Below, in pieces: positions 14,874 to 15,963 of a stretch of 15,963 nt of DNA (the stretch's first letter is position 1; each line of letters starts with the position of its first letter). A program made the translations under genes and the position numbers. The stretch lies in NCBI GenBank assembly GCA_028702395.1, contig JAQVOV010000025.1, forward strand, positions 1 to 15,963. The letters are read 5' to 3'. Source of the DNA: Candidatus Omnitrophota bacterium. GTDB lineage: Bacteria; Omnitrophota; Gorgyraeia; JABMRN01. The notes under the pieces are model-generated. The model saw only the letters and a program-made list of their open reading frames with translations. It ran no database searches and was not told the DNA's origin.

Positions 14874-14976
14874 GATCCCGGTATTTTTCTTCGAAAAAAC
14901 CGGGATGACAATCTATAAACCTTATTAACCGTCCTAGTCACTAGTTTCTAGTCACTATTCACCAAGCCCTATTAAC
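14874..14976 (-). repeat. Composite repeat, copy 3: hairpin, heptads and stop codon
   Basis: ATCCCGGT (14875-14882) pairs with ACCGGGAT (14899-14906), and inside it TTTTTC-TTC-GAAAAA extends the stem. GATGACA leads to CTATAAACCTTATTAACC, heptads TAGTCAC, TAGTTTC, TAGTCAC, TATTCAC (14935-14962) and AAGCCCTATTAAC (14964-14976), which contains the TAA stop of the radical SAM gene. Confidence 0.85.
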
Positions 14977-15963
14977 TCGCTAAATGTTCCCGATTCGCCC
15001 TATCTATCATGATCGCTTTTCTCTTTGCAAGTTCACAATAATACGGCACAGGCTTATTCTCATCTTTTAGTTCAAGGTCTGCTTTTCCTGGACAACTGTT
15101 ACATAAATACCATATCTTACATTCACTACATTCTGTTTGCTTTTCATATTTTCTTGATCTTACATACTTTGAAAGTTCCTTCACTCCCTCTATCAGATCT
15201 CCGTTTAAAAGATCGTAATAAGGTTCCCTTACACAGGAACAGATATTTAAACGACCTCTTGGATCAATATGCCATTGCCAATTACCAATTGCACATTTAT
15301 AAAAAACATCTTTCGGCGCATCTTTTTCAACCGTTGAAATATCGCATTTGTCGATATTGTCTTTATCAAATGTTGCTGAAAACTTATCCAGCCCAAGACC
15401 TATCATCTGATCAAAAGATAATCTATGAACACAATTACTTGGATCACCGTTTAACCTTGAAAAAATTGATGTGCTGGGAGAAAATGTCATACCTTTAGAT
15501 TCGATGAAGGCCTTTATATCTTCCATCTGATCTATATTTTTTTTAGATATAAGGGTTTTGATCTTAAGAGGAAGGCCTGCTTTTATGACCTTATCAATAT
15601 TGTTCATAACACGTTCAAAAGAACCTGGTACTTGGGAAATATCTTCATACGTTTTAGCATCGACCGCATTTAAAGTCATATCTATGGAAAATGGAGGTTC
15701 TTTTTTCATCATTTCCAGGATCTCATCGTTTAGAGATACCAAAGATGTCATTATTGAGAAAATAAACCCCTTTCGTTTTGCATAATCGTATAATTCACTG
15801 AAATCCTCACGTATCATAGGATCTCCGCCTGTAAATGTAAACCACAAAACTCCGGAATCATAAAGTCTATCCATTAATTTTTTTATTTGCTTTGTGCTTA
15901 GTTCATTCTCTTTTGCCCACTTGGCATTATTATAACAGTCTGCATAACAATGAACACAGTGTA
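14972..15963 (-). CDS. Radical SAM/SPASM-domain protein (5' end outside window)
   Basis: The frame is open from the stop at 14972 past the right edge; an internal ATG at 15874 is not the true start. Beyond it lies the frame ...HCVHCYADCYN, with TGT at 15956-15958 and 15947-15949. These fit the second and third cysteines of the CxxxCxxC cluster motif, the first being off the window. The SAM-contact motif FTGGDP follows (residues 14-19 counted from the internal Met). The C-terminal part has SPASM-type cysteines, C194, C212/C214 (DPRGRLNICSC), and C249, C252, C258, C261 and C280 (CSECKIWYLCNSCPG), which hold one or two auxiliary Fe-S clusters. SPASM enzymes usually modify peptides or small molecules by radical chemistry. 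No precursor peptide is visible in the 358-bp gap downstream. The substrate is unknown. Confidence 0.92.
   Translation of the reverse strand, partial: HCVHCYADCYNNAKWAKENELSTKQIKKLMDRLYDSGVLWFTFTGGDPMIREDFSELYDYAKRKGFIFSIMTSLVSLNDEILEMMKKEPPFSIDMTLNAVDAKTYEDISQVPGSFERVMNNIDKVIKAGLPLKIKTLISKKNIDQMEDIKAFIESKGMTFSPSTSIFSRLNGDPSNCVHRLSFDQMIGLGLDKFSATFDKDNIDKCDISTVEKDAPKDVFYKCAIGNWQWHIDPRGRLNICSCVREPYYDLLNGDLIEGVKELSKYVRSRKYEKQTECSECKIWYLCNSCPGKADLELKDENKPVPYYCELAKRKAIMIDRANREHLAS

Noticed and set aside
14875..14906. Rho-independent terminator of the radical SAM gene
   Set aside because: The stem is strong, but in the gene direction it is followed by CTTGTACG, not a U tract, and the same unit recurs as a repeat.
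14614..14971. Precursor peptide gene for the radical SAM/SPASM enzyme
   Set aside because: No minus-strand frame with a plausible SD and peptide of useful length; the gap consists mainly of repeats.
15025..15498. 157-codon open frame on the plus strand
   Set aside because: It lies wholly antisense to the radical SAM/SPASM gene, whose motifs are clear; the His/Leu-rich product resembles nothing.

Overview
The window is AT-rich, and every gene I can support lies on the minus strand, so transcription runs from high to low coordinates. The gene mix suggests an uncultivated Gram-negative-type bacterium, most like the Omnitrophota/PVC-neighbour candidate phyla: pseudopilins with oversized passenger domains, an HD-GYP receptor beside a PilM-like protein, a lipoprotein, a radical SAM/SPASM enzyme and densely repeated intergenic DNA. 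That placement is inference from style; there is no rRNA or marker gene here to prove it.

Region 1 (about 1-7.95 kb) is a type IV pilus/pseudopilus-like locus. A good sigma70-type promoter (7899-7928) precedes three prepilin-like genes in a row: a 1024-residue prepilin whose body looks like a right-handed parallel beta-helix, a PilX/GspK-like prepilin lacking the usual Glu+5, and a PilW-like prepilin that ends in a type I dockerin-like pair of calcium loops. A second promoter (3266-3294) then precedes a membrane-bound HAMP-GAF-HD-GYP protein (probable cyclic-di-GMP phosphodiesterase), an overlapping single-pass coiled-coil protein and a PilM-like assembly ATPase-fold protein that runs off the left edge. 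Together they suggest a surface fibre or secretion pseudopilus with an elaborate, possibly adhesive or enzyme-docking tip, with second-messenger control encoded next to it.

Region 2 (about 8.0-16 kb) holds unrelated, individually spaced genes: a small exported protein, a complete glucose-6-phosphate isomerase (pgi), a lipoprotein with a charged tail, a cytoplasmic-looking protein built from about nine 30-residue beta repeats, an alkaline-phosphatase-superfamily phosphodiesterase, and a radical SAM/SPASM protein cut by the right edge.

The gaps in region 2 are full of short repeats that do not occur in region 1. The commonest pattern is a run of 3-5 degenerate 7-bp units whose sequence differs from place to place (TAGTCAC, TGGTCTC, GCGTTAA, TGTTATC, CTTTTTA types). 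Four copies of a composite element share the order CCCTATTAA - heptads - TTAATAGG..TTATA, three of them capped by an ATCCCG...CGGGAT hairpin. They all point the same way relative to the genes, and two of them include the stop codon of the gene they follow. Two further gaps hold inverted pairs of heptad blocks around a shared TTGATTTAAAGATA core. The 650-bp gap 11155-11804 and the 358-bp gap 14614-14971 consist largely of such repeats; I see no gene, tRNA or CRISPR array in them.
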